Source: Amycolatopsis nigrescens CSC17Ta-90
GTDB lineage: Bacteria; Actinomycetota; Actinomycetes; Mycobacteriales; Pseudonocardiaceae
Length of the DNA stretch: 64,000 nucleotides
Reading direction: 5' to 3'
Assembly (NCBI RefSeq): GCF_000384315.1
Contig: NZ_ARVW01000001.1
Coordinates: forward strand, 8,663,001-8,727,000
Shown here piece by piece: positions 43,381 to 52,189 of the stretch. The notes below the pieces were generated by a model. The model had not been told where the DNA came from, did no database searches, and saw nothing but the letters and a program-made list of their open reading frames with translations. Made by a program: the position numbers and the translations under genes. Position 1 is the stretch's first letter; the number at the start of each line of letters is the position of its first letter.

Positions 43381-44769
43381 CTAGCCCGTGCAGACGGCTT
43401 CGCGGATCGGCTTGGCCTGGCTTTCGTAGAAGCCGACGCTGGAGGCGCCCTGGATCCGGAAGCAGTACTTCAGCACCGGGTCGATCCGCAGCCGGTACTC
43501 GGTCACGCGCTGCACGACGACCGTGTCCAGTGGCTGCCCTTCGGGGGCGATCACGATCGCGAAATCAAGCGGTTCGCTGCTGCGCCAGGAAAGTTCGACA
43601 TAATCGCCCTGATCCACCGGGTCGTTGAGCTCGACGCGCACGGGCGCGGCGCTGGGCTGCGCGGGCGCCGGTGCCGGTGCGGCGACCCCCGCCGGCGTGC
43701 CGGGCACGTCGAGCTTCGCGGGCTGGTTCAGCAGCAGCACGACCACCGCGACGGCCAGTACCGACAGCGCGCCGACGGCGGCGATCACGACCCCCGCCCG
43801 CGGCTTGCCCCGTGCCTTGTCGTTCGGCCCGTACTGCACGAGCAGCTCGCCCCTCGGCGGCGGCGGGACCGCCACCGGCGGCGCGGAGACCACGGCGGGC
43901 CGGGGCCGGGCGACGTTGCCGGCGAACGCGCTGCCGAAGTCGTCGAACGCGGGCTGCGCCCGCACCGGACCGATCATGGTGCCGATCCGGGCGGCCACCG
44001 TGGCCGCGTCGAGCGGTCGCGCGTCGGGGTTCTTCGCCAGCAACGCGGAGACCAGCTGGGCCAGCCCGCCCGGCAGGTCGGCCCGCCGCAGCGCGGGCAC
44101 CTCGCTGCTGAGCGTGCGCAGCAGCCGCTCGTCCACCTGCTCGCCGGGACGGCCCTGGTGCGGCGACGAGCCCGAAAGGGCGAAGTACAGCACCGCACCG
44201 AGCCCGTACAGATCCGTCCGCTCGTCACGGGTCCCGTCGCGCACCGTCTCCGGCGCCAGGAAGTCCACCCCGGCGGTCACTTCCCCGGGGAAGGCGTGCC
44301 GCAGGGTGAGACCGAAGTCGGCGAGCACCGGCTCACCCGACGGCCGGAACAGCACGTTGCCAGGGGTGACGCCGCCGTGCACCAGCCCGGCGGCGTGCGC
44401 GGCCGCCAGCGCACCAGCCAGCGCGCTGCCCAGCGCGAGGGTGTCCGGGATGGTGAGCGGGCCGAACGAGCCGACCAGTTCCGGCAGGGACTGGGCGCAC
44501 AGCTCCATCCGCAGCGCGCAGCGGCCGTCGGGCAGTTCCTCGACGCGGTCGGCCACCAGCACCTGCGCCCGCGCGCGCAACTCCGCCAGGCTGCGCAGTT
44601 CGGTGTCGAGCAGGCCGCGGGTGCGCCGGTCGATCGGACCGGGATAGGCCTTCAGCGCGAACGCCGTGCTGCCGTGCCCGTCCACCCCGGCGAGCACGGT
44701 GGCGACCGGCCCGTCGCCGAGGGGAACCAGTTCGTCGTGTCCGGGAAGTGTCGTCATCGCGGTAGTCAT
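43381..44769 (-). CDS. Membrane Ser/Thr kinase-like protein with HRD changed to HGG (probable pseudokinase)
   Basis: This 462-residue protein has an N-terminal kinase fold (residues about 10-275): Lys40 in AFALKAYPG, DFG at 151-153 in VLADFGLTLRHAF, and the APE-like LAPETVRDG. The catalytic loop is LVHGGVTPGNVLF: the HRD Asp is Gly133 (codon GGC), while Asn138 is kept. A single GAC to GGC change would explain this. A Pro-rich linker, one membrane helix (VVIAAVGALSVLAVAVVVLL, near residue 335) and a FN3-like extracellular domain (DPVDQGDYVELSWRSSEPLD) follow. It is divergent from eccD-eccB. Confidence 0.88.
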   Translation of the reverse strand: MTTAMTTLPGHDELVPLGDGPVATVLAGVDGHGSTAFALKAYPGPIDRRTRGLLDTELRSLAELRARAQVLVADRVEELPDGRCALRMELCAQSLPELVGSFGPLTIPDTLALGSALAGALAAAHAAGLVHGGVTPGNVLFRPSGEPVLADFGLTLRHAFPGEVTAGVDFLAPETVRDGTRDERTDLYGLGAVLYFALSGSSPHQGRPGEQVDERLLRTLSSEVPALRRADLPGGLAQLVSALLAKNPDARPLDAATVAARIGTMIGPVRAQPAFDDFGSAFAGNVARPRPAVVSAPPVAVPPPPRGELLVQYGPNDKARGKPRAGVVIAAVGALSVLAVAVVVLLLNQPAKLDVPGTPAGVAAPAPAPAQPSAAPVRVELNDPVDQGDYVELSWRSSEPLDFAIVIAPEGQPLDTVVVQRVTEYRLRIDPVLKYCFRIQGASSVGFYESQAKPIREAVCTG

Positions 44770-44914
44770 TCTGGCGCCATTCCGTCGTGTCCGGTAGCTG
44801 CCGTGCCCATTTCGCGGGCTCGCTCGCGCGCTCATCGTAGGTAGCGACCGTTCCGCGGTGGGTTTCCCGGCAGCTTGCTGCCGCCCGCCCGGCAGACCAA
44901 AGGGGACAGCGCGG

Positions 44915-46297
44915 ATGACGACCACGAACCTGGTCAGGGTGACCATCGACGCGCCTGCCCGGCGGATCGACCTCGCGTTGCCGGAACGCTCGCCGGTGGC
45001 CGAGATCCTGCCGGGACTGCTGCGCCGGGCCGGCGAGAGCCTGGCCGACGACGGGGTCACCGACGGCGGCTGGCTGTTGCGCCGCACCGACGGCACCGCG
45101 CTCGAACTCGGCCGGACCCTTGGCACCTACGGGATCCGCGACGGCGAGGTACTGCACCTGGTGTCCCGGCGGCTGCACTGGCCCGAACTCGAGTACGACG
45201 ACCTCGCCGACACCATCGCGAAGGGGGCCGGGCGTACCGGCCGGCTGTGGGGGCCGGCGCACACCCGCGTCGCGGGACTGCTGACCGGGGCGTTCGCCGC
45301 GCTGCTCGCGCTGCTGGCGGTGGCGCGGGCGGGGCCGCCGTGGAATGCGCCCGCGTGGGTCGCGCTCGGGTTCTGCGCGGTGCTGCTCGCGGCTGGCACG
45401 GTGCTGGCCCGCGCACTGGGCGATGCCGGTGCCGGCGCGACGGTCGCCGCGCTGGCCCTGCCGTTCGCCTTCATCGGCGGGGTGCTGCTCCTCGGTGACG
45501 GGCCACCGGCCGCGGGGCTCGGCGCACCGCATCTGCTCGCCGCCTGCTCGGCGGTCGTGGTCGCGTCCGCGCTCGGCTATGTCGGCGTGGTGGACCGGGC
45601 CGAGTTGTTCATCGGCGGCATCACCGCGGGCGTCGTGGGGGCGCTGGCCTCCTGGCTGGCCACCCTGGACGCGCTGGACGGCGTGGACGGGGCCGCGGTG
45701 GCGGCGGTCGTGGTGCTGCTGTGCTCCCCGCTGTTCGGCCCGCTGACCATCCGGCTTGGCCGGGTGCCGATGCCGGTGCTGCCGCGCAGCACCGCCGACC
45801 TTGTCCGCGACGATCCGCAACCGCCGCGGCACGCTGTCTACGCCGCGGTGCTGCGCGCGGATCAGCTGCTGACCGGCACGATCGCGGGCGCCACGACGGT
45901 CACCGTGCTGTGCCAGTTCGTGGTCGCGCGGGAAGCGAGCACCTCGGTCATCGTGCTTCTGTCCGTCCTCTCGGTGGGCTTCTGCCTGCGCGCACGGCTT
46001 TATCCGGCGCTGCGGCACCGGGCGCCGCTGCTGCTCACCGGGGTGTCGAGCGCGGGCGCGCTCGTCGCGGGACCGGTGATGGCCGGGACCGGCGGCCTGC
46101 TCGCCGTGACCGCGCCGGTCCTCATCGCCGTCGGCGGCCTCGCCGTCCTGGCCGGTGTCGGCTACAGCAAGCGGCTGCCGAGCCCGTTCCTCGGCCGGTA
46201 CGCCGAACTGCTCGAGGTCGTGCTCGTGCTGGCGTGCGTGCCGGTCCTGTGCGCCGTGCTGGGCCTGTACGGGCTCGTGCGCGGACTGGGCGGGTGA
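44915..46297 (+). CDS. eccD: Type VII secretion integral membrane protein EccD
   Basis: This protein has 460 residues from the ATG at 44915 (AGGGGA upstream). The N-terminal ubiquitin-like YukD domain (residues about 5-85) includes IDAPARRIDLALPERSPVAE and LGTYGIRDGEVLHLVSRR. It is followed by about eleven membrane helices, for example VAGLLTGAFAALLALLAVA and LEVVLVLACVPVLCAVLGLY. This is the EccD architecture. It is followed at once by eccB. Confidence 0.92.
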   Translation: MTTTNLVRVTIDAPARRIDLALPERSPVAEILPGLLRRAGESLADDGVTDGGWLLRRTDGTALELGRTLGTYGIRDGEVLHLVSRRLHWPELEYDDLADTIAKGAGRTGRLWGPAHTRVAGLLTGAFAALLALLAVARAGPPWNAPAWVALGFCAVLLAAGTVLARALGDAGAGATVAALALPFAFIGGVLLLGDGPPAAGLGAPHLLAACSAVVVASALGYVGVVDRAELFIGGITAGVVGALASWLATLDALDGVDGAAVAAVVVLLCSPLFGPLTIRLGRVPMPVLPRSTADLVRDDPQPPRHAVYAAVLRADQLLTGTIAGATTVTVLCQFVVAREASTSVIVLLSVLSVGFCLRARLYPALRHRAPLLLTGVSSAGALVAGPVMAGTGGLLAVTAPVLIAVGGLAVLAGVGYSKRLPSPFLGRYAELLEVVLVLACVPVLCAVLGLYGLVRGLGG

Positions 46298-46301
46298 CCC
46301 C

Positions 46302-47705
46302 GTGGCGTCCAAACGCGACCTGCTGCAGGCGCACCAATTTCTCGCCCAACGCGCCATTTCGGCGCTGGTGACCAGGGAGCCGGACCCGGAACAGCCCCCG
46401 TTCCGCCGTCCCGGCGGCGCCGCGATCGGCAGCATCGTGCTCGGCGTGCTGGCCCTGGTCGCGGTCTGGGTGTACGGGCTGGTCAACCCGGGCGGGAACA
46501 CCTCGTGGCGGGACCGGCCCTCGGTGATCGTGGCGGAGGAAACCGGGACGCGCTACGTCTACCTTGGCGGCGTGCTGCATCCGGTGACGAACTACGTTTC
46601 GGCACTGCTCGCCCTCGGCCAACATGCCGAAACCCGGACCGTGTCGAGTGACTCGCTGCTGGGCGTACCGCGCGGGCCGCGGATCGGGATCCCCGGTGCC
46701 CCGGACGCGCTGCCGGCGCCGGACAAGCTGCTCACCGGCGGCTGGAGCCTGTGCTCACGGCCCGTCCCGGACCCCAGCGGGTCCACTGTGGACGAATCGG
46801 TGCTGCTGGTCGGCACCGGACCGCAGGGCGGCACGCCGCTGGCCGACGCCGCCCTGCTCGTCGAGGTCCCCGCCAGCGGTGACCAGTACCTGATCGCGAA
46901 CGGCTACCGGCACCGGATCCGGCACGCGGACGCCGTGGCGGTGGGACTCGCGCTGCAGTCCGAGCCGAAGTCCAGGACCGGCACGCCGCTGGTGGACATC
47001 CTGCCCGCGGGCGCGCCGATCGCGCCGATCCGGCTGCCCGACACCGGCACGCCCTCCACGGCGGTACCGGAGCGGACGGACCTGCGGGCCGGTCAGCTGC
47101 TCGTGGTGGAAACCTCCGGGGGACGCGAGTACTACCTCGCCGAGGTCGACCGGCTCCGGCCCATCTCCCCGCTGCAGTACGACATCCAGCGCGCCGACCC
47201 GGACACCAGGCTGGCCTACCAGGACGGGCAGCCGGTCGGCATCCCGCTCGGCCCGGCGGCGGCCGCCGGTGCGAACAAGGTGCCCGCCGGGGAAACCGGT
47301 CCGGGGGCAGCGCCCAAGGTGCGTCCCCGTTTCGGCGGCGGGGGCACGCTCTGCGCCACCTACGAACCCGGCGCGGCCGCTCCGGCGGTGCACGTCGATC
47401 CCCGGTTGCCCGAAGTACCGACGGTGGTCACCGCACGCACCACCGCGAACGGGATGCCGATGGCCGACCGGATCCACGTCGAGCCGGGCCGCGCCGCGCT
47501 GATCGAGGCGATGCCGAGCACCGGCGCGAACACCGGAACCCTGATGCTGGTCACCGATCAGGGCCAGGCGCATCCGCTGGCAGGCCCTGCCGTGCTCGGC
47601 ATGCTGGGTTACGGCGAGGTCAGGCCGGTCCGGCTGCCGGCCGGGATCGTCGGCAGGGTGCCGCTGGGCAGTGGCCTTGACCCGGCCACCGCGCTGGGCA
47701 ACTGA
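46302..47705 (+). CDS. eccB: Type VII secretion protein EccB
   Basis: This protein has 467 residues from the GTG at 46302. The EccB start VASKRDLLQAHQFLAQRAIS is highly typical. One membrane helix (GSIVLGVLALVAVWVYGLV) is followed by the large extracytoplasmic repeat domain with TRYVYLGGVLHPVTNYVSAL and TPLVDILPAGAPIAPIRLPD; Cys residues in WSLCSRP and TLCATYEP could form its disulfide. It lies four bases after eccD. The stop converges with mycP, ten bases away. Confidence 0.95.
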   Translation: MASKRDLLQAHQFLAQRAISALVTREPDPEQPPFRRPGGAAIGSIVLGVLALVAVWVYGLVNPGGNTSWRDRPSVIVAEETGTRYVYLGGVLHPVTNYVSALLALGQHAETRTVSSDSLLGVPRGPRIGIPGAPDALPAPDKLLTGGWSLCSRPVPDPSGSTVDESVLLVGTGPQGGTPLADAALLVEVPASGDQYLIANGYRHRIRHADAVAVGLALQSEPKSRTGTPLVDILPAGAPIAPIRLPDTGTPSTAVPERTDLRAGQLLVVETSGGREYYLAEVDRLRPISPLQYDIQRADPDTRLAYQDGQPVGIPLGPAAAAGANKVPAGETGPGAAPKVRPRFGGGGTLCATYEPGAAAPAVHVDPRLPEVPTVVTARTTANGMPMADRIHVEPGRAALIEAMPSTGANTGTLMLVTDQGQAHPLAGPAVLGMLGYGEVRPVRLPAGIVGRVPLGSGLDPATALGN

Positions 47706-47715
47706 GGGATGCCGG

Positions 47716-49005
47716 TCAGCGCTCCGCCGGTGGCGGCGGCACCACGAACATCTCGTCCGGCAGGTCGTCGCGCACGGGCTCGGCGGGCGGGAGCACGGCG
47801 CGGCGCGGCTGCCAGCGCGTCCGGCGGCCGCGAATCAGCACCAGGGCCGCCGCCGCGCCCAGCATCGCGACCGCCGCGGTGACGATCGCCAAGGTCCGCG
47901 CGTTCGAGGTGCTGTCCTCCCACCACCCGGACAACCGCAGCCGCGCCGCGTCCGGCACCGGGCGCTGCACCGCGGGCACCGCCACCGGCGCGGCGTCGAC
48001 CAGGCCGTCGGTCAGCGCGCGGTACGGGTTGACCAGCCCTGCCCCGTAGGCGGCGCTGTCCAGGCCGCCGGGCGCCGGGGTCGCGGTGGCGAGCACGCGC
48101 TCCACCACCTGTCCGGCAGTCAGCTCCGGCCAGGCCGAGCGCACCAGCGCCGCGGTCGCCGACACGAACGGCGCGGCGAAGCTGGTCCCGTCCCAGTACC
48201 GGTGCCCGCCGGCGCGAGCCGCGGCCAGCACACCCCCGCCCGGGGCGACCAGGTCCACCTGCGGGCCGATCTGCGAGCTCGGCAGCCGGGTGCCGGACGT
48301 GTCCACCGCGCCAACCCCGAGCACGCCCTCGTAACCGGCGGGGTAGGTCTCGGGTCCCGGCGCGGCGCCCTCCTGCGCGTTGCCAACGGCCGCCACCACG
48401 ACCACGTCCTCGTCCACCGCGTGCCGGATCGCGTCGCGCACGTACTGGTTGTCGAGGCTGCCCGCGACGGACAGGTTGAGCACGTCCGCGCCATGGTCGG
48501 CGGCGTACCAGATGCCCCTGGCGAGCACTTCCGGGTCGATGGCCTGCGCCGTGCCGGCACCGGTCGCGTCGCTGTCACTGACCCGCACCGGCAGGATCGT
48601 GGCGTCCGGCGCCAGGCCGGCGAACCCGGTTCCCTCGGCGGGCGCGGCCGCGATGATGCTGGCCACGGCGGTGCCGTGCGAGACGCAGTCGAAGCTGCCC
48701 GGCAGGTCGCCGACGAGGAAGAAGTCCTGTCCTGGCAACACTTTTCCGGCCTGGCTCAGTTGTGGATGGTCCACGTCCACCCCGGAGTCGACCACCGCGA
48801 CCAGCACCCCGGCACCGGTGCCGTGCCTGCGCACGGCCTGGGCGTCGAGCGTCTTCTGCGGCCACGGCAGCTCGGTGACGGCCGGGCTCGCCGGCTTGGG
48901 GTCCGAGCACGCCCCTGGCGGCGGCGCGGCGGTGGCGACCCCCGGATGCACACCGACGGCCGCCGCGAACGCGGCGGCCGTGGTCAGCCTGCTGATTCTG
49001 TTCAT
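47716..49005 (-). CDS. mycP: Type VII secretion-associated subtilisin-like protease (mycosin)
   Basis: This 429-residue protein has a signal peptide (LTTAAAFAAAVGVHPGVATA). The S8 triad is Asp in LVAVVDSGVDVDHP, His in FDCVSHGTAVASIIA and Ser in WDGTSFAAPFVSAT. A C-terminal membrane helix (TLAIVTAAVAMLGAAAALVL) with a short Arg-rich cytosolic tail completes the mycosin pattern. Mycosins stabilise the ESX membrane complex and process substrates. It is the last gene of the minus-strand operon that starts with the NucA/NucB-type toxin. Confidence 0.95.
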   Translation of the reverse strand: MNRISRLTTAAAFAAAVGVHPGVATAAPPPGACSDPKPASPAVTELPWPQKTLDAQAVRRHGTGAGVLVAVVDSGVDVDHPQLSQAGKVLPGQDFFLVGDLPGSFDCVSHGTAVASIIAAAPAEGTGFAGLAPDATILPVRVSDSDATGAGTAQAIDPEVLARGIWYAADHGADVLNLSVAGSLDNQYVRDAIRHAVDEDVVVVAAVGNAQEGAAPGPETYPAGYEGVLGVGAVDTSGTRLPSSQIGPQVDLVAPGGGVLAAARAGGHRYWDGTSFAAPFVSATAALVRSAWPELTAGQVVERVLATATPAPGGLDSAAYGAGLVNPYRALTDGLVDAAPVAVPAVQRPVPDAARLRLSGWWEDSTSNARTLAIVTAAVAMLGAAAALVLIRGRRTRWQPRRAVLPPAEPVRDDLPDEMFVVPPPPAER

Positions 49006-49009
49006 CGCA

Positions 49010-49348
49010 CTACGCTGGGGTTTCCCGGCCGTCGGTACCGGTCAGCCGGTTGACCGAACCGGTCCCCTGCGCGTCCGCCGCGCGGTAGTCCGCGACGCAG
49101 CCCAACGCGTCGTCGCACAACGTCCCGTACGTGGTCGGGATGCCGTCGGCCCTGGCCGTCAGCTTCTCGGCCAGCGGCACGTACTTCTCCAGGAACGCCT
49201 GCGCGATCGGGTCGCGGCCGACACCGGCCTGGCTCGCCTGCAGCGCCTGCTTGCGCTTTTCCCAGGTGCCGCCGAAATCGTCCCCGGCCGCGCGCAGCCG
49301 GTTGACGATCAGCGCCACCGCGTCCGGGTCCATGTGGTAGTCGGCCAT
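49010..49348 (-). CDS. Small ESX-type secreted protein candidate (YxxxD motif)
   Basis: This 112-residue, mostly helical protein contains DPDAVALIVNRLRAAGDDFG and a single Trp in GGTWEKRKQALQA. There is no classical WxG turn. YRAAD near the C-terminus fits the YxxxD/E type VII export signal. It resembles ESX-associated EspC-like proteins, but this is a weak assignment. It is sandwiched between the YbaB-like gene (two-base gap) and mycP (four-base gap). Confidence 0.7.
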   Translation of the reverse strand: MADYHMDPDAVALIVNRLRAAGDDFGGTWEKRKQALQASQAGVGRDPIAQAFLEKYVPLAEKLTARADGIPTTYGTLCDDALGCVADYRAADAQGTGSVNRLTGTDGRETPA

Positions 49349-49350
49349 GG

Positions 49351-49728
49351 CTAGGCTCCTTCGATCTGCTTGTCGAGCTGGTGCAGGAACGGGTCGGTGT
49401 GCACATCGGTGTTCTCAAGCTTCGCGTCGGGGGGCAGGTACTGCCGGGTGATCTCGAACAACTGCTCCCTTGACTGCGCGACCGCGTCCTTGATCGTGTC
49501 CACAATGGACTCAGCGAGCGCCTTCGAGTCCGCCGACCGGTAGATCCGGGGATCGAGGTACAGGTCGCTGAGCTCACCGCGGCCGACCACGGTGGCGCTG
49601 ATCAGGCCGTCGGGCGAGTCCGCGGTCGCCTCGATGTCGGCGATCCTGGTCCGGATCTCGCGCAGGTCGCTGTGCAGCCTCTGGTAGCCCGCCTTCCGCG
49701 CGGCGGGATCGATCATCGGTTGTCTCAT
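49351..49728 (-). CDS. YbaB/EbfC-family protein of type VII loci
   Basis: This protein has 125 residues from the ATG at 49728; MIDP at 49713 is an alternative start. YbaB-like features are a helical start (LHSDLREIRTRIADIEATAD), the central strand ATVVGRGELSDLYLDPRIYR and the final helix SIVDTIKDAVAQSREQLFEI. Proteins of this family are encoded beside ESX genes in many actinobacteria, where they may act as chaperones or cofactors rather than nucleoid proteins. It is part of the toxin-immunity-mycP operon. Confidence 0.75.
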   Translation of the reverse strand: MRQPMIDPAARKAGYQRLHSDLREIRTRIADIEATADSPDGLISATVVGRGELSDLYLDPRIYRSADSKALAESIVDTIKDAVAQSREQLFEITRQYLPPDAKLENTDVHTDPFLHQLDKQIEGA

Positions 49729-49752
49729 GGCTCTTCCCGTCTTTCCGGACAC

Positions 49753-50373
49753 TCAAGCGGTGGTGAACGAAATCGGTGTGCCGTCAGGCAGGTCGTGGAG
49801 CTGCCGGGCGATCGGCCCACGTATCCGCATGGCGGTCACTCCGTCGCGGACGACCAGGTTCTCGACCCCGTACTCGCCGCCGAGCACGAAAGATGTGACT
49901 GGCAGCAGCCGGTCGTCGTGGCCAAGCGCGCCGTAGGTGTCCTGCCACAACTTGGCGAACGACCGTGCGCCGCGCACATCCGGCTCTTCGAGCAACCAGT
50001 CGGCCCAGCTGTCGAGATCGGAACCGATGACGGAGCGCTCCGCTGTTTCGGGATCGAATGTGACTACCCGCCGGTTCTCCTCAAGGGCGAACTGGACGCC
50101 GAAAAGGTCCTGCGCGAAGCACAGCAGCCCGTCGGCAAGTTCGCCGTAAGCGTCCTTCCAGGTCCCCGCGGCATTCCAGGCGCCCAGCTCCGGACCGAGC
50201 CCGGACGGGCCGACATGGAACGTCTGCACGCCGTAGTCGAACAGCGCGAACCCGTTCACCCTCGACAACAGCCTGCCGAGCTGGCCCGGCAGGCCGCCGC
50301 CGAACTCCACCTCCACCGGTGGCCCGAGTGGGCCCTTGGCGCGTTCCACCAGTCTGGTCAGTGCCGTGTTCAT
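49753..50373 (-). CDS. SUKH/SMI1-KNR4-like protein, probable immunity protein
   Basis: This 206-residue soluble protein has SUKH-like features: LGRLLSRVNGFALFDYGVQT (the LP..L..LL...NGF strand-helix), WKDAYGELADGLLCFAQDLF, GVQFALEENRRVVTFDPETA and SWADWLLEEPDV. SUKH proteins are common immunity proteins against nuclease toxins. Its ATG overlaps the stop of the upstream NucA/NucB-type gene (ATGA), which strongly supports a toxin-immunity pair. Direct proof of the pairing is not available from sequence. Confidence 0.75.
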   Translation of the reverse strand: MNTALTRLVERAKGPLGPPVEVEFGGGLPGQLGRLLSRVNGFALFDYGVQTFHVGPSGLGPELGAWNAAGTWKDAYGELADGLLCFAQDLFGVQFALEENRRVVTFDPETAERSVIGSDLDSWADWLLEEPDVRGARSFAKLWQDTYGALGHDDRLLPVTSFVLGGEYGVENLVVRDGVTAMRIRGPIARQLHDLPDGTPISFTTA

Positions 50374-51941
50374 CGGAAAGTCCTCACCTCGAACTTGTCA
50401 CCGTCGTCAGCGCGGCCGAGGCCCCAAAAGTCCCCCAGCATGCCTCTGCCGTCGAGTTGGCGTTGTATGGACGCGTCTCGTCCGTTGAGCTGGTTGCCCA
50501 TCGATGAACCGGATCCGCGATTATCGGAATAAGGAATGTATTTCACACTTTTCTCGCCAGTCGTGTCCGCGACGGCAGGCGGATACTCGTCCCGATCGAA
50601 TTCCGAGCTCGACGGAATACCGCCGATAGCAGCCGCACGACGGCTTTCGCTGCCTTGACGATCAACTGTCAACACCCTGTCCGGCGGCGGAAGTACGGTG
50701 CGGCTGGTGTCGCCGCGCCAGATGGCCCCACGCTGGGCTTCGTCGATGTGCGTCGCCGATTCCGGGTGGCGCTCGTGGGAAATGTAGACCGTTCGCGGCC
50801 GGTCGGTCCCGTCGATGGCCTGTGCGAGGTCGTAGGAGGCATTTCGCGACCTGGCGCCCTCCGCCAGGGTTTCCTCGGCCAGGGAGTCGGTGAGGTTGTC
50901 GGCCCCACGTGTGACAGCATCGCCCGCGTCCGTCAACCCAGCCCACTTGAGTGCGTCTCCCACGGTGCTGGCGGCGCCATCGACGAAGTCGTCAGCGGTT
51001 TCGCCGACCGCCTTCTCAATCTCCAAATTCACGTCGCCGCTGGAACGCAGCAGGTCGCCGACCAGCCTGGCAGCAGTGTTCTCATTTTCGGGTTTGCCGC
51101 CATCCCCGGCTTCCGCTTTGTCGCTGAAGATCTGCCGCATCGCCTGCGCACCGCGCTCCACGGCTTCGTTGGCGCCCCTGGCCGTTTCGCTGACCACGCG
51201 CTCCTCGGCGACCTCGCGTTCACCGTCCGGCATGCTCCCGGCCATCTGGAACAGCGGCCGGTTGCGCTCGATCTCACCGTTCCACTCCGCGACGGTCTGC
51301 TCCCCGACGTCCGCTCCCTGCGCGACCCGATCCGCCAGACTGCGCATCTCCGCACCGGTGGCCCGTGCCTCGTCGGCCGCGCTGGTCCCCCGTTCACCGG
51401 CCTGCCTACCTGGCTCCCCGGTCCAGTCGGGCGCCATGGCACGGGCGGCGCCCGCCCCCTCGTCGCCGGCCTGCTGGCCTTCCCGCGCGGACGAGCCGAG
51501 TTCGTCGGACATCGAACGCATCGCGGCGGGGTCGACATCCGGTCGCCCCGCCTGCTGCTCGACGCGCGGACCGAAATCATCGGCGGTACCGGACTTCTTC
51601 TCCCCCTCCCGCGGCCCGGAATCCGGTTGCCCCGTCTGCTGTCCCGGTCGGCCCGCCGCCGGATCCGCCCCCGACCGACCCTGTTCGCCGTTTCCGGGTT
51701 CGCGCTGCTGTGCGCTCTCGCCGTCATGGGGTTGCTGGCCGGGCCCACCGCTCTTCTCACCCTCGGGCGGCTTTTCCGGGGCCTGGCCATTCTTTTCGGA
51801 TGGTTTTTCGGCGGGCTCGGGGCCCGACGACCCAGCAGGTGCGGACTCGCGCGACTCCGACGCGGCGGGGGCAGCGGGGGCGGCGGGGGCGGGGGCGGGG
51901 GCGGCGGTTCCCGATCCGCCCGCTCCTGGTTCTTCGGCCAT
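50370..51941 (-). CDS. Type VII-linked NucA/NucB-type DNase toxin candidate
   Basis: This protein has 523 residues from the ATG at 51941 (GAGGAG eight bases upstream). Residues 1 to about 170 are disordered and Pro/Glu/Gly/Gln-rich. Residues about 170-370 are mostly helical (GAEMRSLADRVAQGADVGEQ, AVAEWNGEIERN-like TVAEWNGEIERNRPLF). The C-terminal 120 residues are a NucA/NucB nuclease: FDRDEYPPAV (residue about 448), KYIPYSDNRGSGSSMGNQL (about 468-486) and ending DGDKFEVRTF. These are the defining motifs of Bacillus NucA/NucB (DRDEWP, SDNRGAGSWVGNQ). No signal peptide is present, so export by the adjacent ESX system is likely. It overlaps the immunity gene. Confidence 0.85.
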   Translation of the reverse strand: MAEEPGAGGSGTAAPAPAPAAPAAPAASESRESAPAGSSGPEPAEKPSEKNGQAPEKPPEGEKSGGPGQQPHDGESAQQREPGNGEQGRSGADPAAGRPGQQTGQPDSGPREGEKKSGTADDFGPRVEQQAGRPDVDPAAMRSMSDELGSSAREGQQAGDEGAGAARAMAPDWTGEPGRQAGERGTSAADEARATGAEMRSLADRVAQGADVGEQTVAEWNGEIERNRPLFQMAGSMPDGEREVAEERVVSETARGANEAVERGAQAMRQIFSDKAEAGDGGKPENENTAARLVGDLLRSSGDVNLEIEKAVGETADDFVDGAASTVGDALKWAGLTDAGDAVTRGADNLTDSLAEETLAEGARSRNASYDLAQAIDGTDRPRTVYISHERHPESATHIDEAQRGAIWRGDTSRTVLPPPDRVLTVDRQGSESRRAAAIGGIPSSSEFDRDEYPPAVADTTGEKSVKYIPYSDNRGSGSSMGNQLNGRDASIQRQLDGRGMLGDFWGLGRADDGDKFEVRTFR

Positions 51942-52189
51942 GGTCGGCACTCCTCGGACAGTGAACCGATGTCTCCCGAAGTCCAGTCTCACCAGCGGCA
52001 GGTGAGAACGGCGGCCCTTGTCCGGTTCCGGCCAGCGGTCAGGTCACTCCTTTGTGGACCGCAGTTCGGGACGCCAGCCCGGTCGCCGCCACCCGCCGTT
52101 GCGCGCGGCACGTTCCTGCCAGGTACGCCACCGGCGATCGGGCCGGGGTGACAATCGCTGAAACCAGTACCGGGCGAGGAGGGAGTGCG

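Noticed and set aside
44333..46501. Long minus-strand frame of 722 codons opposite eccD
   Set aside because: Its content is an antisense shadow rich in Arg, His and Gln; eccD has clear homology and a proper start.
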